DNA of 64,000 nucleotides from Eubacterium sp. Its GTDB lineage: Bacteria > Bacillota > Clostridia > Oscillospirales > Acutalibacteraceae. Below the pieces are notes generated by a model. It was not told the DNA's origin, searched no databases, and saw only the letters and a program-made list of their open reading frames with translations. Every line of letters starts with the position of its first letter. Position 1 is the first letter of the stretch. The DNA lies in contig JAFSTE010000011.1 of assembly GCA_017450645.1 (NCBI GenBank), forward strand, positions 46,582 through 110,581. The letters are read 5' to 3'. Made by a program: the position numbers and the translations under genes. This document shows, in pieces, positions 18,401-25,837 of the stretch.

Positions 18401-19276
18401 CTTATCGTACTGATAAAGACCGTTAATTATAAGTGTTCCGCCTTCGCTGACAGTCTTTAAAATAGGCTCAACAACATTATTGCGGTCAAACACCTTAACG
18501 GTAACGGACGAGGTATAATCCGAAATGTCGAAGGTAAGGATTTTTGAATCTCCCCTTCTGGTGTCCCTGCACTCGCTTTTGATAATATCGCCCCAAACGG
18601 TAACAATGCCGTCGTCGGCTTTGATATCTGAAATAGGCTTTGGCAACTCCTTAATGCTTCTGCCGAAAACGACCTTGCGCGTGTCGGCGTAAAGCGGAGT
18701 ACCCGCAAGGATAGTATGGTTTGCGTTTTTCTCCTGCTCCTCTTTTTCAGCCTTTTTCTTTTCTTCCTTTTCCTTAATTGCTTCGTTTACAGCCTTTTCG
18801 ATATCAAAGCTCTGCACCTGCATAAAGCACACATCAAGGTCGATGCCAAACTCGTCAAAAATGAGCTTGGAAATCGCTTTGTCAACGCCCTGCATTTCGA
18901 GAACATCCTGACCGCCGTTTTTAAGGCAAACTGTCAGCGTATTATCCTCAAGCTCAGCTTCAACGCCGTTAAAAAAGCCGTTAACCATTTTATTAGTAAG
19001 GCGTATGGGAGAAAGTATTTTTTCTATCTGCTGTATGTCAAAAACGCTTTCAGGGTACTTGACGATAAGGTTAGCGCCCTTTAAATTCATAGAGCGGCTT
19101 ATAGAGTCCTGCACCCTTTCGATAAGCTCGGCATCAAGCAGCTTTTCGGAGAGCAGACCGATTTCAACGGTCCTGTCCTCCTTATAAACCACAAGCGAGG
19201 TTATCTCGGCAAAGCCGATTTGTGACATATCGTCTTTATCTATGTAATTTGCAAAATAATTGTAAAATTCGTTCAT
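15467..19276 (-). CDS. polC: DNA polymerase III alpha subunit, PolC type, lacking the 3'-5' exonuclease domain
   Basis: This is the Gram-positive replicase. In its 1269 residues: an N-terminal domain, an OB fold (TVWGDIIKSECRDTRRGDSK) at about 225-310, the PHP domain starting ELHLHTTMSDMDG near 322, the zinc-binding CKKCKH...CPECGEP segment, palm Asp residues in EPDIDLNFSGEYQ near 777, HHH and C-terminal parts. Typical PolC is about 1440 residues with a DEDDh exonuclease inserted in PHP. Here PHP runs directly from GMEGYLVDDSLYPDF (about 385-395) into the second PHP half; no FDxETTG-type motif occurs. The frame is open throughout, so this is not a frameshift. The ATG overlaps the ispG stop by one base. 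Confidence 0.95.
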   Translation of the reverse strand: MNEFYNYFANYIDKDDMSQIGFAEITSLVVYKEDRTVEIGLLSEKLLDAELIERVQDSISRSMNLKGANLIVKYPESVFDIQQIEKILSPIRLTNKMVNGFFNGVEAELEDNTLTVCLKNGGQDVLEMQGVDKAISKLIFDEFGIDLDVCFMQVQSFDIEKAVNEAIKEKEEKKKAEKEEQEKNANHTILAGTPLYADTRKVVFGRSIKELPKPISDIKADDGIVTVWGDIIKSECRDTRRGDSKILTFDISDYTSSVTVKVFDRNNVVEPILKTVSEGGTLIINGLYQYDKFSNDLVLRPNSIEKVKKSEKEDNAEEKRIELHLHTTMSDMDGMSAPKALVKRAASWGHEAIAVTDHGVVQALPEAYAAAKANGIKLILGMEGYLVDDSLYPDFMNMKLKEFKRNHIILLVKEDTSFDDSIPKEERKYGRKNLYELISHSNVKTFKSRPLIPKSLLAKKRDSLIIGSACEQGEIIQAILNGESDEQLLKLAAFYDYLEIQPNGNNAFMLRSDKELHKNIKTEEDLIRINQKVVELADTLNKPVVATGDVHFLDEKDSKFRAIIMASKGYDDADEQAPLYFKTTDEMLSDFAWAGDRAREFVIDNPKKIADMIQDDIPPIPPGQFAPHIDGADDELTQKCWSMAKELYGDPVPEYVAARLERELDSIISNGYGVLYVIAKRLVEESERNGYLVGSRGSVGSSLAAHFGGISEVNPLAPHYYCKKCKHSEFFLNGEYGSGFDLPPKNCPECGEPMKRDGHEIPFETFLGFKGDKEPDIDLNFSGEYQSRSHRYTEELFGKEYVFKAGTMATVADKTAYGYVVKYLEERGLLATTSKAEIDRLTIGCTGIKRTTGQHPGGMVVVPDEYTVEDFTPIQYPSNDEKKGTYTTHFDFKNSLHDTLLKLDELGHDNPTLYKYLEDSTGIPVMDVDLSDPKLYQLITSTEPIGVSPDDIDCETGTLAIPEMGTPFVIGMLTEAQPKTFADLLQISGLSHGTDVWLGNAQELIHNGTCTISDVIGCRDDIMTHLIHVADKYERDTGKESPLSKSDCFQIMEITRKGKAPGGLPPFEDAMKTIGVEQWYIDSCYKIKYMFPKAHAAAYVIAALRIAWYKIYYPIHFYSAFFTVRGDAIDAVAAVGGKAAVKAKMEEYKNKKNHGLEITQKEEDTYVVNQIVIEMLARGFEFLPVDLYKSDWRIYKIEDGKIRLPFSAIDGIGAKAALAIADAVERNPEGFVASDDLANEPGVGNSVVEALRNAGALGDLPESKQISFF

Positions 19277-20313
19277 TACAGCTTGTCAATCTCTTTCATT
19301 AATTCGTCAAGGAGCTTGTCCTCGTCTACTTTACGAAGGACCTCTCCCTTTTTAAATATAAGTCCGCAGCCGTCGCCGCCTGCGATACCGATGTCCGCCT
19401 CTTTAGCTTCGCCCGGGCCGTTTACAACGCAGCCCATAACGGCAACCTTAATAGGCTTTTTAACATCTCTTAATCTTTCCTCGACCTTATTTGCAAGTCC
19501 TACAAGGTCAATTCTTGTTCTGCCGCAGGTCGGGCAGGATATGAGGTAAGGCGTATCGTTTTTAAGCCCGATAGCCTTAAGAATATCAAACGCAGCGTAA
19601 ACCTCTTTAACCGGGTTGTCGGTAAGGCTTACCCTTATTGTGTCGCCGATACCGTGAGTAAGAAGCGAGCCGATACCGACAGCGGATTTAATAATACCCA
19701 TTCGCTCGGTACCTGCCTCGGTAACGCCGAGGTGAAGCGGATAGTCGCACCTGTCGTGAGCGAGCTCATACGCTTTAATCATAGTATTAACATTAGAGGA
19801 TTTTATTGATACTACAATGTCGTTAAAATCGAATTTTTCGAGCAGCGACGCGTGATACATCGCGCTTTCTACCATAGCTTCGGGAGTCGGCGAGCCGTAC
19901 TTTGCAAGAATTTCCTTTTCGAGCGAGCCGGAGTTAACGCCGATACGGATAGGAATATTCTTCTGATTACAGATATCGGCAACCGCCTTAACCCTGTCGT
20001 CAGAACCGATATTGCCGGGGTTAATTCTGATTTTATCTATCCCGCGCTCAGCAGCGCCGAGAGCGAGCCGGTAGTCAAAATGTATATCGGCAACAAGCGG
20101 AACGTTAACCGCATTTTTAATAGGCTCTACAAGCGCAAGCGCGTCATTGTCGGGAATCGCAAAGCGAATAACCTGACATCCCGCTTTTTCGAGCTCCACA
20201 GCCTGCTTTACGCTGCCTTCAATATCGGTAGAGGGAACATTAAGCATACTCTGCACGAGTATCGGCTCCCCTCCGCCTAAAAATGTATTGCCGAGTTTTA
20301 TCTTTTTTGTCAT
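19276..20313 (-). CDS. ispG: 4-hydroxy-3-methylbut-2-enyl diphosphate synthase IspG (GcpE)
   Basis: IspG converts MEcPP to HMBPP in the MEP isoprenoid pathway. The 345-residue bacterial short form shows the [4Fe-4S] ligands in ISCPTCGRT and MGCVVNGPGEAK plus TIM-barrel segments RFAIPDN, VADIHFDYRLAL and RIGVNSGSLE. ATG at 20313 follows GGTGAT; an in-frame GTG at 20322 overlaps that site and is rejected. With dxr and uppS in the same transcript it links isoprenoid supply to undecaprenyl phosphate. Confidence 0.95.
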   Translation of the reverse strand: MTKKIKLGNTFLGGGEPILVQSMLNVPSTDIEGSVKQAVELEKAGCQVIRFAIPDNDALALVEPIKNAVNVPLVADIHFDYRLALGAAERGIDKIRINPGNIGSDDRVKAVADICNQKNIPIRIGVNSGSLEKEILAKYGSPTPEAMVESAMYHASLLEKFDFNDIVVSIKSSNVNTMIKAYELAHDRCDYPLHLGVTEAGTERMGIIKSAVGIGSLLTHGIGDTIRVSLTDNPVKEVYAAFDILKAIGLKNDTPYLISCPTCGRTRIDLVGLANKVEERLRDVKKPIKVAVMGCVVNGPGEAKEADIGIAGGDGCGLIFKKGEVLRKVDEDKLLDELMKEIDKL

Positions 20314-20324
20314 AGTAATCACCG

Positions 20325-21362
20325 TTACTTAATTAGTTTAGTTATATCCGAGAATGTGATTAGCGCCATTAATCCGAGAAGGAGTATAAGTCCTGCGCCG
20401 TTGATTGCCCACTCCCATTTTGAGGGGAGCTTTTTCCTGAATATTCCTTCAAAAATCAAAAGGAATAATCTCCAGCCGTCGAGGGCGGGTATCGGGAAGA
20501 GGTTGAACAGCCCGACATTTATTGTAAGCAGCGCCATAATTCTAAGCATCGCGGTGCCGCTCATTTTAACCGATTTTGATACAATATCGACAGCACCTAC
20601 GGGTCCGCTTAAATCGGATACGCCGTACCTGCCGTCAATCAAATCGTGAACCGATAAAAACACCATTCGAGCATATGACAGCCACTGCATAAAGCTCTCT
20701 TTAATCACGCTTTTAACAGTTTTTTCGGTGCCGTAAATCCAGAAATCCATCTTGATATACTGCTTACCTTCAAGGGTTTCGGTATCGAATTTAACTGACA
20801 GCTCCTTTTGCTTACCGTCCCTTTCGATAACCATATCGAGCGTATCGTCGGGGCTTCGCGTAAGTCCGGTCGAAATATCGGTGGAGGTAAAGACACGCAT
20901 ACCGTCGATAGATTTAATTGTATCGCCCGACTGCAAAACCTGAGCGCTGCGTGCGCCGTCGTCAAAGCGTGCAATCTGAGTAGTGCCGACAAGGTTATCC
21001 GACGACACGATAATCGAGGTAATAACAAGACCGAGCAACAAGTTCATCATCGCGCCCGCAACAACAATAAATATGCGCTTAATTACGCTTTTGTTAGAAA
21101 ATGCGTGCTCGTCGTCGCTGTCCTCGTCCTCGCCCTCCATAGCGCAGTAACCGCCGAACAAAATCAGCCTTAGCGAGTATACGGTATCCCCTTTTTTAAA
21201 GCTAAAGAGCTTCGGACCCATACCGATAGCAAACTCGTTAACCTTTACTCCGCAGAGTCTTGCGGCGATAAAATGACCGCCCTCGTGGATAACGATAATG
21301 AGCTCAAAAAAAAGTATTGCTATAATTACAGGATACGCCGTATTCCAGATATTAGCTATCAC
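20325..21362 (-). CDS. rseP: Site-2 intramembrane zinc metalloprotease RseP/RasP
   Basis: This 345-residue membrane protease has the catalytic HEGGH motif in helix one (LIIVIHEGGHFIAARLCGVK), a central PDZ domain (about 125-200), and the third-motif NLFPIPALDGWRLF. RseP family members cut membrane-bound anti-sigma factors and signal-peptide remnants. One PDZ domain and this length are standard for Firmicutes. It overlaps the dxr stop by four bases. Confidence 0.93.
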   Translation of the reverse strand: MIANIWNTAYPVIIAILFFELIIVIHEGGHFIAARLCGVKVNEFAIGMGPKLFSFKKGDTVYSLRLILFGGYCAMEGEDEDSDDEHAFSNKSVIKRIFIVVAGAMMNLLLGLVITSIIVSSDNLVGTTQIARFDDGARSAQVLQSGDTIKSIDGMRVFTSTDISTGLTRSPDDTLDMVIERDGKQKELSVKFDTETLEGKQYIKMDFWIYGTEKTVKSVIKESFMQWLSYARMVFLSVHDLIDGRYGVSDLSGPVGAVDIVSKSVKMSGTAMLRIMALLTINVGLFNLFPIPALDGWRLFLLIFEGIFRKKLPSKWEWAINGAGLILLLGLMALITFSDITKLIK

Positions 21363-22507
21363 TTAACCCTCTCCAAAACATATTCTCTTGCCGCTTTGTC
21401 CGCGTTAAGGACATCGTCAAGAGTGAAGTCAATTTTATCGGGCGCATTTAACATCGCCTCATTATTAAGATATGCAATATCGTTAAACTTAATTTTACCA
21501 TTTAAGAAGAGCTTTACGCTTTCTTCGTTAGCGCCGTTAGCAGCTGCGGGGTGAAGTCCGCCAAGCTCTATAGCGTTTTTGCAGACATTAATGCACTTAA
21601 AAGTGTCGTAATCCGGCTCAAAGAAGGTCAGCTTACCGTAGTCAGCAAGCTTTAATTCTTTAACGGGACTCGGCTTCCTTTCGGGATAAGTCAGCGCGTA
21701 CTGGATAGGTATTCTCATATCGGGTACGCCGAGCTGAGCTATCATTGAATTATCCTGATACACGATAGCGGAGTGCACTATCGACTCTCTGTGAACGACG
21801 ATTTCTATATCCTCGTTTTTCATATCAAAGAGCCATTTAGCCTCGATAAACTCCAGACCCTTATTCATCATTGTAGCAGAGTCTATGGTAATTTTTGCGC
21901 CCATATCCCAGTTAGGATGTTTAAGAGCGTCGGCTGCGGTTACCTCCTTAAGCTCGTCGGCGGTTTTGCCGAAAAACGGACCGCCCGAGGCTGTAAGAAT
22001 TATCTTTTTAACCGCGCCCTTTTCGGGACAGCCCTGCAAAGCCTGAAAAATCGCCGAGTGCTCGCTGTCAACGGGAAGTATACTTACGCCGTTTTCTTTA
22101 GCAAGATTAGTAACAAGGTGACCGCCTGCAACAAGCGTTTCTTTATTTGCAAGGGCGATTGTCTTTTTAGCCTTAATCGCCTCGATAGTCGGGCAGAGTC
22201 CGACCATACCTACAACGGAATTTAAAACGGTGTCCGCGCCGTCGTATGTCGCGCACTCGATAAGTCCGTCCATACCGCTGAGCACCTTAACCGAGGTGTC
22301 GGCAACCTTTGTTTTAAGGTCAGATGCCGCCTTTTCGTCCATCATACAGACAATTTCGGGCTTAAACTCGCGTATCTGATTTTCAATAACTCCGACATTA
22401 CCGTAAGCCGTAAGGCACTTGACGCTGTAGCCGTGCATTCTGCACACATCGAGCGACTGAGTACCGATAGACCCCGTTGAGCCGAGAAGTGAAATATTTT
22501 TAGTCAT
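21359..22507 (-). CDS. dxr: 1-deoxy-D-xylulose-5-phosphate reductoisomerase
   Basis: Dxr makes MEP from DXP with NADPH. The 382-residue protein begins with a nucleotide-binding GSTGSIGTQSLDV, has ANKETLVAGG, the metal site VDSEHSAIFQ, the flexible loop HPNWDMGAKITID, and NKGLEFIEAKWLF. Length is normal. It sits four bases after cdsA and before rseP, the usual order. Confidence 0.96.
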   Translation of the reverse strand: MTKNISLLGSTGSIGTQSLDVCRMHGYSVKCLTAYGNVGVIENQIREFKPEIVCMMDEKAASDLKTKVADTSVKVLSGMDGLIECATYDGADTVLNSVVGMVGLCPTIEAIKAKKTIALANKETLVAGGHLVTNLAKENGVSILPVDSEHSAIFQALQGCPEKGAVKKIILTASGGPFFGKTADELKEVTAADALKHPNWDMGAKITIDSATMMNKGLEFIEAKWLFDMKNEDIEIVVHRESIVHSAIVYQDNSMIAQLGVPDMRIPIQYALTYPERKPSPVKELKLADYGKLTFFEPDYDTFKCINVCKNAIELGGLHPAAANGANEESVKLFLNGKIKFNDIAYLNNEAMLNAPDKIDFTLDDVLNADKAAREYVLERVK

Positions 22508-22511
22508 AATC

Positions 22512-23381
22512 TTATCCTGTTATAAATAATGCAACGATATATGTCAGCGGGAGCGTAAAGAGCGACGAGTCAAATCTGTCCATAACGCCGCCGTGTCCCG
22601 GGAAAATCTTACCAAAATCCTTAACGTCAAAATTCCTCTTAAGCACTGACGCGGTAAGGTCGCCCATCATACTTAAGAACGCGATAAACGGCTCTGCCAC
22701 AAGAAGAACGGTAGCCTGCATCCTTGTGATTTGAAAATCTGCAAACTTGTTGTAAAGCACAAGCGCGATTGCGTTCAAAATAAGGCTGAACACGATACCG
22801 CAAACAGCGCCCTCAATAGTCTTTTTAGGCGAGATATTCGGCGACATTTTATTCTTGCCGAACGCCATACCGCCGAGCTGAGCGCCCGTATCCGTTCCGA
22901 GCGCGCAAATAAGCGCATAAAAGATGAAATACACGCCGATTTGGTTGCCGTAGCCTGTCATATCGCGAAGCGTGCCGAAAAGCGAAAAAGCATACGGCAC
23001 TACAATGCTTGCAACGATAGAAACCGCAACGTCCTCAAACTTAGTGTTCTTATAATCCTTAAGCATAGCGAGGAAGAACGCGATAACAATTACAATAAGA
23101 TAAACGGTTTTAGGTGTGGCGTTAATAAAGTTAAGCCAGGTGTAGGTCGGCATATACGGCTCGAGTATGCTCTCGCTCGAAAAGAACGGGATACAAAATG
23201 CAGCCGCTGTACCTACGATAAGAATAAACTTATTATTAACCTTAGCGCATTTCATAATCTCCATAGCGGCAACTGACGAGAAGAACGCGATAACGATTAC
23301 GAAAAGCGGTGTATAAATCTGCCATACAACAACCGCAAGCAGCGCAAGAAGCACCGCGGCGGTGATAACTCTTTTTTTCAT
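22512..23381 (-). CDS. cdsA: Phosphatidate cytidylyltransferase
   Basis: CdsA makes CDP-diacylglycerol from phosphatidic acid and CTP in the membrane. The 289-residue protein has about eight membrane helices and ends with the family signature around SVLKRNFDVKDFGKIFPGHGGVMDRFDS. The ribosome site AAGGAG is seven bases before ATG. It is separated from uppS by 226 bases of dispersed repeat, unusual inside this otherwise compact operon. Confidence 0.95.
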   Translation of the reverse strand: MKKRVITAAVLLALLAVVVWQIYTPLFVIVIAFFSSVAAMEIMKCAKVNNKFILIVGTAAAFCIPFFSSESILEPYMPTYTWLNFINATPKTVYLIVIVIAFFLAMLKDYKNTKFEDVAVSIVASIVVPYAFSLFGTLRDMTGYGNQIGVYFIFYALICALGTDTGAQLGGMAFGKNKMSPNISPKKTIEGAVCGIVFSLILNAIALVLYNKFADFQITRMQATVLLVAEPFIAFLSMMGDLTASVLKRNFDVKDFGKIFPGHGGVMDRFDSSLFTLPLTYIVALFITG

Positions 23382-23389
23382 TTTGGTCT

Positions 23390-23607
23390 CCTTTTTGAAT
23401 TATGATTTATAAATTATGAATTAAAGCAAAATGGAGAATGTAAAATTGAAAATGGAGAATTTCGGGTGCTGCGCACGGCTATTATAATTACTTATTGTCC
23501 GAGCGTATCGAGTAACCATAATTCTCAATTCTCAACTTTAAATTATTATCGGGTACGGGCAGAGCCCGTCCTTAATTCTCAATTCTCAATTCTCAATTTT
23601 CAATTCT
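23390..23607. repeat. Dispersed AT-rich repeat block between uppS and cdsA
   Basis: This gap holds tandem ATTCTCAATTCTCAA words near 23519-23540 and 23573-23605, and AATGGAGAATGTAAAATTG words near 23430-23460. It also holds an inverted copy (23492-23517) of the GC-rich core found at 43579-43604. Small hairpins such as CGGGTACGGGCAGAGCCCGT occur. No open frame of note is present. It is probably a mobile or recombinogenic intergenic element rather than a gene. Confidence 0.6.
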
Positions 23608-24327
23608 TTAAGCTCCAAAGCGGCGATTACGGTTTTCAAAATCGGTCAGGGCTTTGTACAAATCCTTTTTGCTAAAGTCGGGCCACAGCACATCGCTGTA
23701 CCAGAACTCGCTGTAAGCAGCCTGCCACAAAAGGAAGTTGGAAAGGCGCTGCTCACCCGACGGACGGATAATTAAATCGCAATCGGGGTAAGTGTAGAGG
23801 TTTTCGCTTATATCGTCCTCGGTGACATTATCCTTGCCGCTCTTGATAAGCTTATTTACAGCGCTGACAATCTCCTGTCTTGAGCCGTAATTAATCGCAA
23901 GATAAACCGTTGTGCCGGTGTGGGACGCGGTTTCCTCCTCCGCCTCGTCCATAAGGTCAAGCAGCTCCTGCGAAATGCCCTCGCGCTCGCCGATAAACTT
24001 AATCTTGCTGTTTTTCGCCTTTGCCATATCCGCCTTTGCTTCGAGCAGATACTCTTTAAACAGCTGCATAAGAGCGTCAACCTCTTCCTGAGGGCGCTTC
24101 CAGTTTTCGGTAGAAAAAGCGTAAAAGGTTACATACTTTATACCGAGGTTTGCGCACTCGTCGGAAATGGTACGAAAGACATTAGCGCCCGCCTTGTGAC
24201 CGGCTGAGCGAGGGAGTCCCCTCTTTTTAGCCCAACGACCGTTGCCGTCCATAATTATACCAAGATGCGTTGGCAAAACCTCAAATTCGGTCTTGATATT
24301 ATCTTTGTTTTTTGAAAAAATAGCCAT
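23608..24327 (-). CDS. uppS: Isoprenyl transferase (undecaprenyl diphosphate synthase)
   Basis: This cis-prenyltransferase extends FPP to the C55 carrier of cell-wall synthesis. The 239-residue protein starts with the catalytic IIMDGNGRWAKKRGLPRSAGH and has TFYAFSTENWKRP, LAINYGSRQEI and the substrate-release motif DLIIRPSGEQRLSNFLLWQ. AAGGAA stands eight bases before ATG. All key residues are present. Confidence 0.96.
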   Translation of the reverse strand: MAIFSKNKDNIKTEFEVLPTHLGIIMDGNGRWAKKRGLPRSAGHKAGANVFRTISDECANLGIKYVTFYAFSTENWKRPQEEVDALMQLFKEYLLEAKADMAKAKNSKIKFIGEREGISQELLDLMDEAEEETASHTGTTVYLAINYGSRQEIVSAVNKLIKSGKDNVTEDDISENLYTYPDCDLIIRPSGEQRLSNFLLWQAAYSEFWYSDVLWPDFSKKDLYKALTDFENRNRRFGA

Positions 24328-24390
24328 TTTTTATGTTCCTTAAAAAGAGTTATAGGGCGTAGCACAAGCACGCCCAAATAACATATTAGG

Positions 24391-24945
24391 TTAGATAGAA
24401 AGAATCTCTTCTTCCTTTTTATTGTTCATATCATCAACGCTCTTGATATACTTATCGGTAATATCCTGGAGCTCTTTTTCGGCGTCCTTCTGGTCGTCCT
24501 CGGTGATTTCGTTATTCTTCTTAAGCTTTTTGATATCGTCCATCGAGTCACGGCGGATATTTCTGATAGCAACCTTAGCTTCCTCGGCTCTCTTTGAAAT
24601 CTCTTTAACGAGCCTTTTTCTGTCCTCCTCGGTCATCTGAGGGAACGAAAGACGGATAACCTTACCGTCGTTTTGAGGGTTGATACCGATATCTGCAACA
24701 TTAATTGCCTTTTCAATCTCTTTAAGTGTGCTTGCGTCCCAGGGCTGAACTACAAGAAGTCTCGGCTCGGGTGCGGAAACAGCAGCCATCTGATTAAGCG
24801 GCGTAGGTGTTCCGTAATACTCAACAACTACATTGTTAAGAACATTCGGGTTTGCTCTGCCTGCTCTAACTGTTGCGTAGTCGCGCTCGAGAGAGTCAAG
24901 ACATTTTTCCATTCTGTTTTTAGTGTTTTCAAATACTTTATCCAT
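24391..24945 (-). CDS. frr: Ribosome recycling factor
   Basis: Frr splits post-termination ribosomes together with EF-G. The 184-residue protein has the expected VRAGRANPNVL, YYGTPTPLNQMA and SFPQMTEEDRKRLVK segments. ATG at 24945 is chosen: AAGGAG lies eight bases upstream; a GTG three codons earlier would abut the ribosome site. It follows pyrH as in most bacteria. Confidence 0.97.
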   Translation of the reverse strand: MDKVFENTKNRMEKCLDSLERDYATVRAGRANPNVLNNVVVEYYGTPTPLNQMAAVSAPEPRLLVVQPWDASTLKEIEKAINVADIGINPQNDGKVIRLSFPQMTEEDRKRLVKEISKRAEEAKVAIRNIRRDSMDDIKKLKKNNEITEDDQKDAEKELQDITDKYIKSVDDMNNKKEEEILSI

Positions 24946-24969
24946 AAATTCCACTCCTTTATATTTAAG

Positions 24970-25677
24970 TTAGTTTTTAACTGCTGTACCAATTGAATCA
25001 CCCTGAACAACCTTAACGATATTTTCAGGGTCGTCTAAATTAAACACGATAATAGGCATATCGTTATCCTTACAAAGAGAGAAGGCTGTTGAATCCATAA
25101 CCTTAAGGTCGCGTGTAATAACCTCCTGGAAGGTAACGGTATCGAACTTAACCGCGTCGTCAAACTTGTTCGGGTCCTTGTCGTAAACGCCGTCAACATT
25201 AGTAGCCTTAAGCAGCGCGTCCGCGTTAATCTCGACGCTTCTGAGAGCGGCAGCCGTATCTGTTGAGAAGAACGGCGAGCCCGTACCGCAGCCGAAAATA
25301 ACAATTCTGCCCTTTTCAAAATGGCGGATAGCTCTGTTCCTGATATAAGGCTCGGCAATCTGGCGCATTTCGATAGCGGTCTGCACGCGTACTGTTGCGC
25401 CGAGCTGTTCAAGCGCATCGCAAAGCGCGAGCGAATTCATAGCGGTTGCAAGCATACCGATATGGTCAGCCCTTGTTCTGTCCATATGCTCGCTTGTTCT
25501 GCCGCGCCAGAAGTTTCCGCCGCCGACAACTATACCTACATCAACGCCCATATCGGCAACCTTTTTAACGGACTTGCAGATTGTAAGAACAACATCGTTA
25601 TCTATTCCCTTACCTGCTTCGCCCGCAAGAACCTCGCCACTGAGCTTTAAAAGGATTCTCTTATATGCAATACTCAT
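24970..25677 (-). CDS. pyrH: UMP kinase
   Basis: PyrH phosphorylates UMP to UDP. The 235-residue amino-acid-kinase-fold protein has [25 protein letters not shown], the [15 protein letters not shown] catalytic segment and [12 protein letters not shown]. It is the first gene of pyrH-frr-uppS-cdsA-dxr-rseP-ispG-polC. The rpsB-tsf genes that often precede it are not in the window; a large surface-protein gene lies upstream instead. A weak promoter (TTTACT, 17 bases, TATTAT at 25710-25738) and a strong GGAGG site precede it. Confidence 0.96.
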   Translation of the reverse strand: MSIAYKRILLKLSGEVLAGEAGKGIDNDVVLTICKSVKKVADMGVDVGIVVGGGNFWRGRTSEHMDRTRADHIGMLATAMNSLALCDALEQLGATVRVQTAIEMRQIAEPYIRNRAIRHFEKGRIVIFGCGTGSPFFSTDTAAALRSVEINADALLKATNVDGVYDKDPNKFDDAVKFDTVTFQEVITRDLKVMDSTAFSLCKDNDMPIIVFNLDDPENIVKVVQGDSIGTAVKN

Positions 25678-25778
25678 AATAAAACCTCCGATTACTTATA
25701 TTATTATATATAATAATATAAATTAGCAATAAAGTAAAGATTTATAGCTAAAAAAGAAGTTACAAAAGGGTTAAAATT

Positions 25779-25802
25779 AAGGCGGACATCGCTGCCCGCC
25801 TT
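25779..25802 (-). terminator. Terminator after the LRR surface-protein gene
   Basis: Arms AAGGCGG and CCGCCTT enclose a ten-base loop and are followed by AATTTT on the minus strand. It separates the surface-protein gene from the pyrH promoter. Confidence 0.65.
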
Positions 25803-25837
25803 TGTATTTTATTAACTTAAACGCTGTTTAATCCGCA

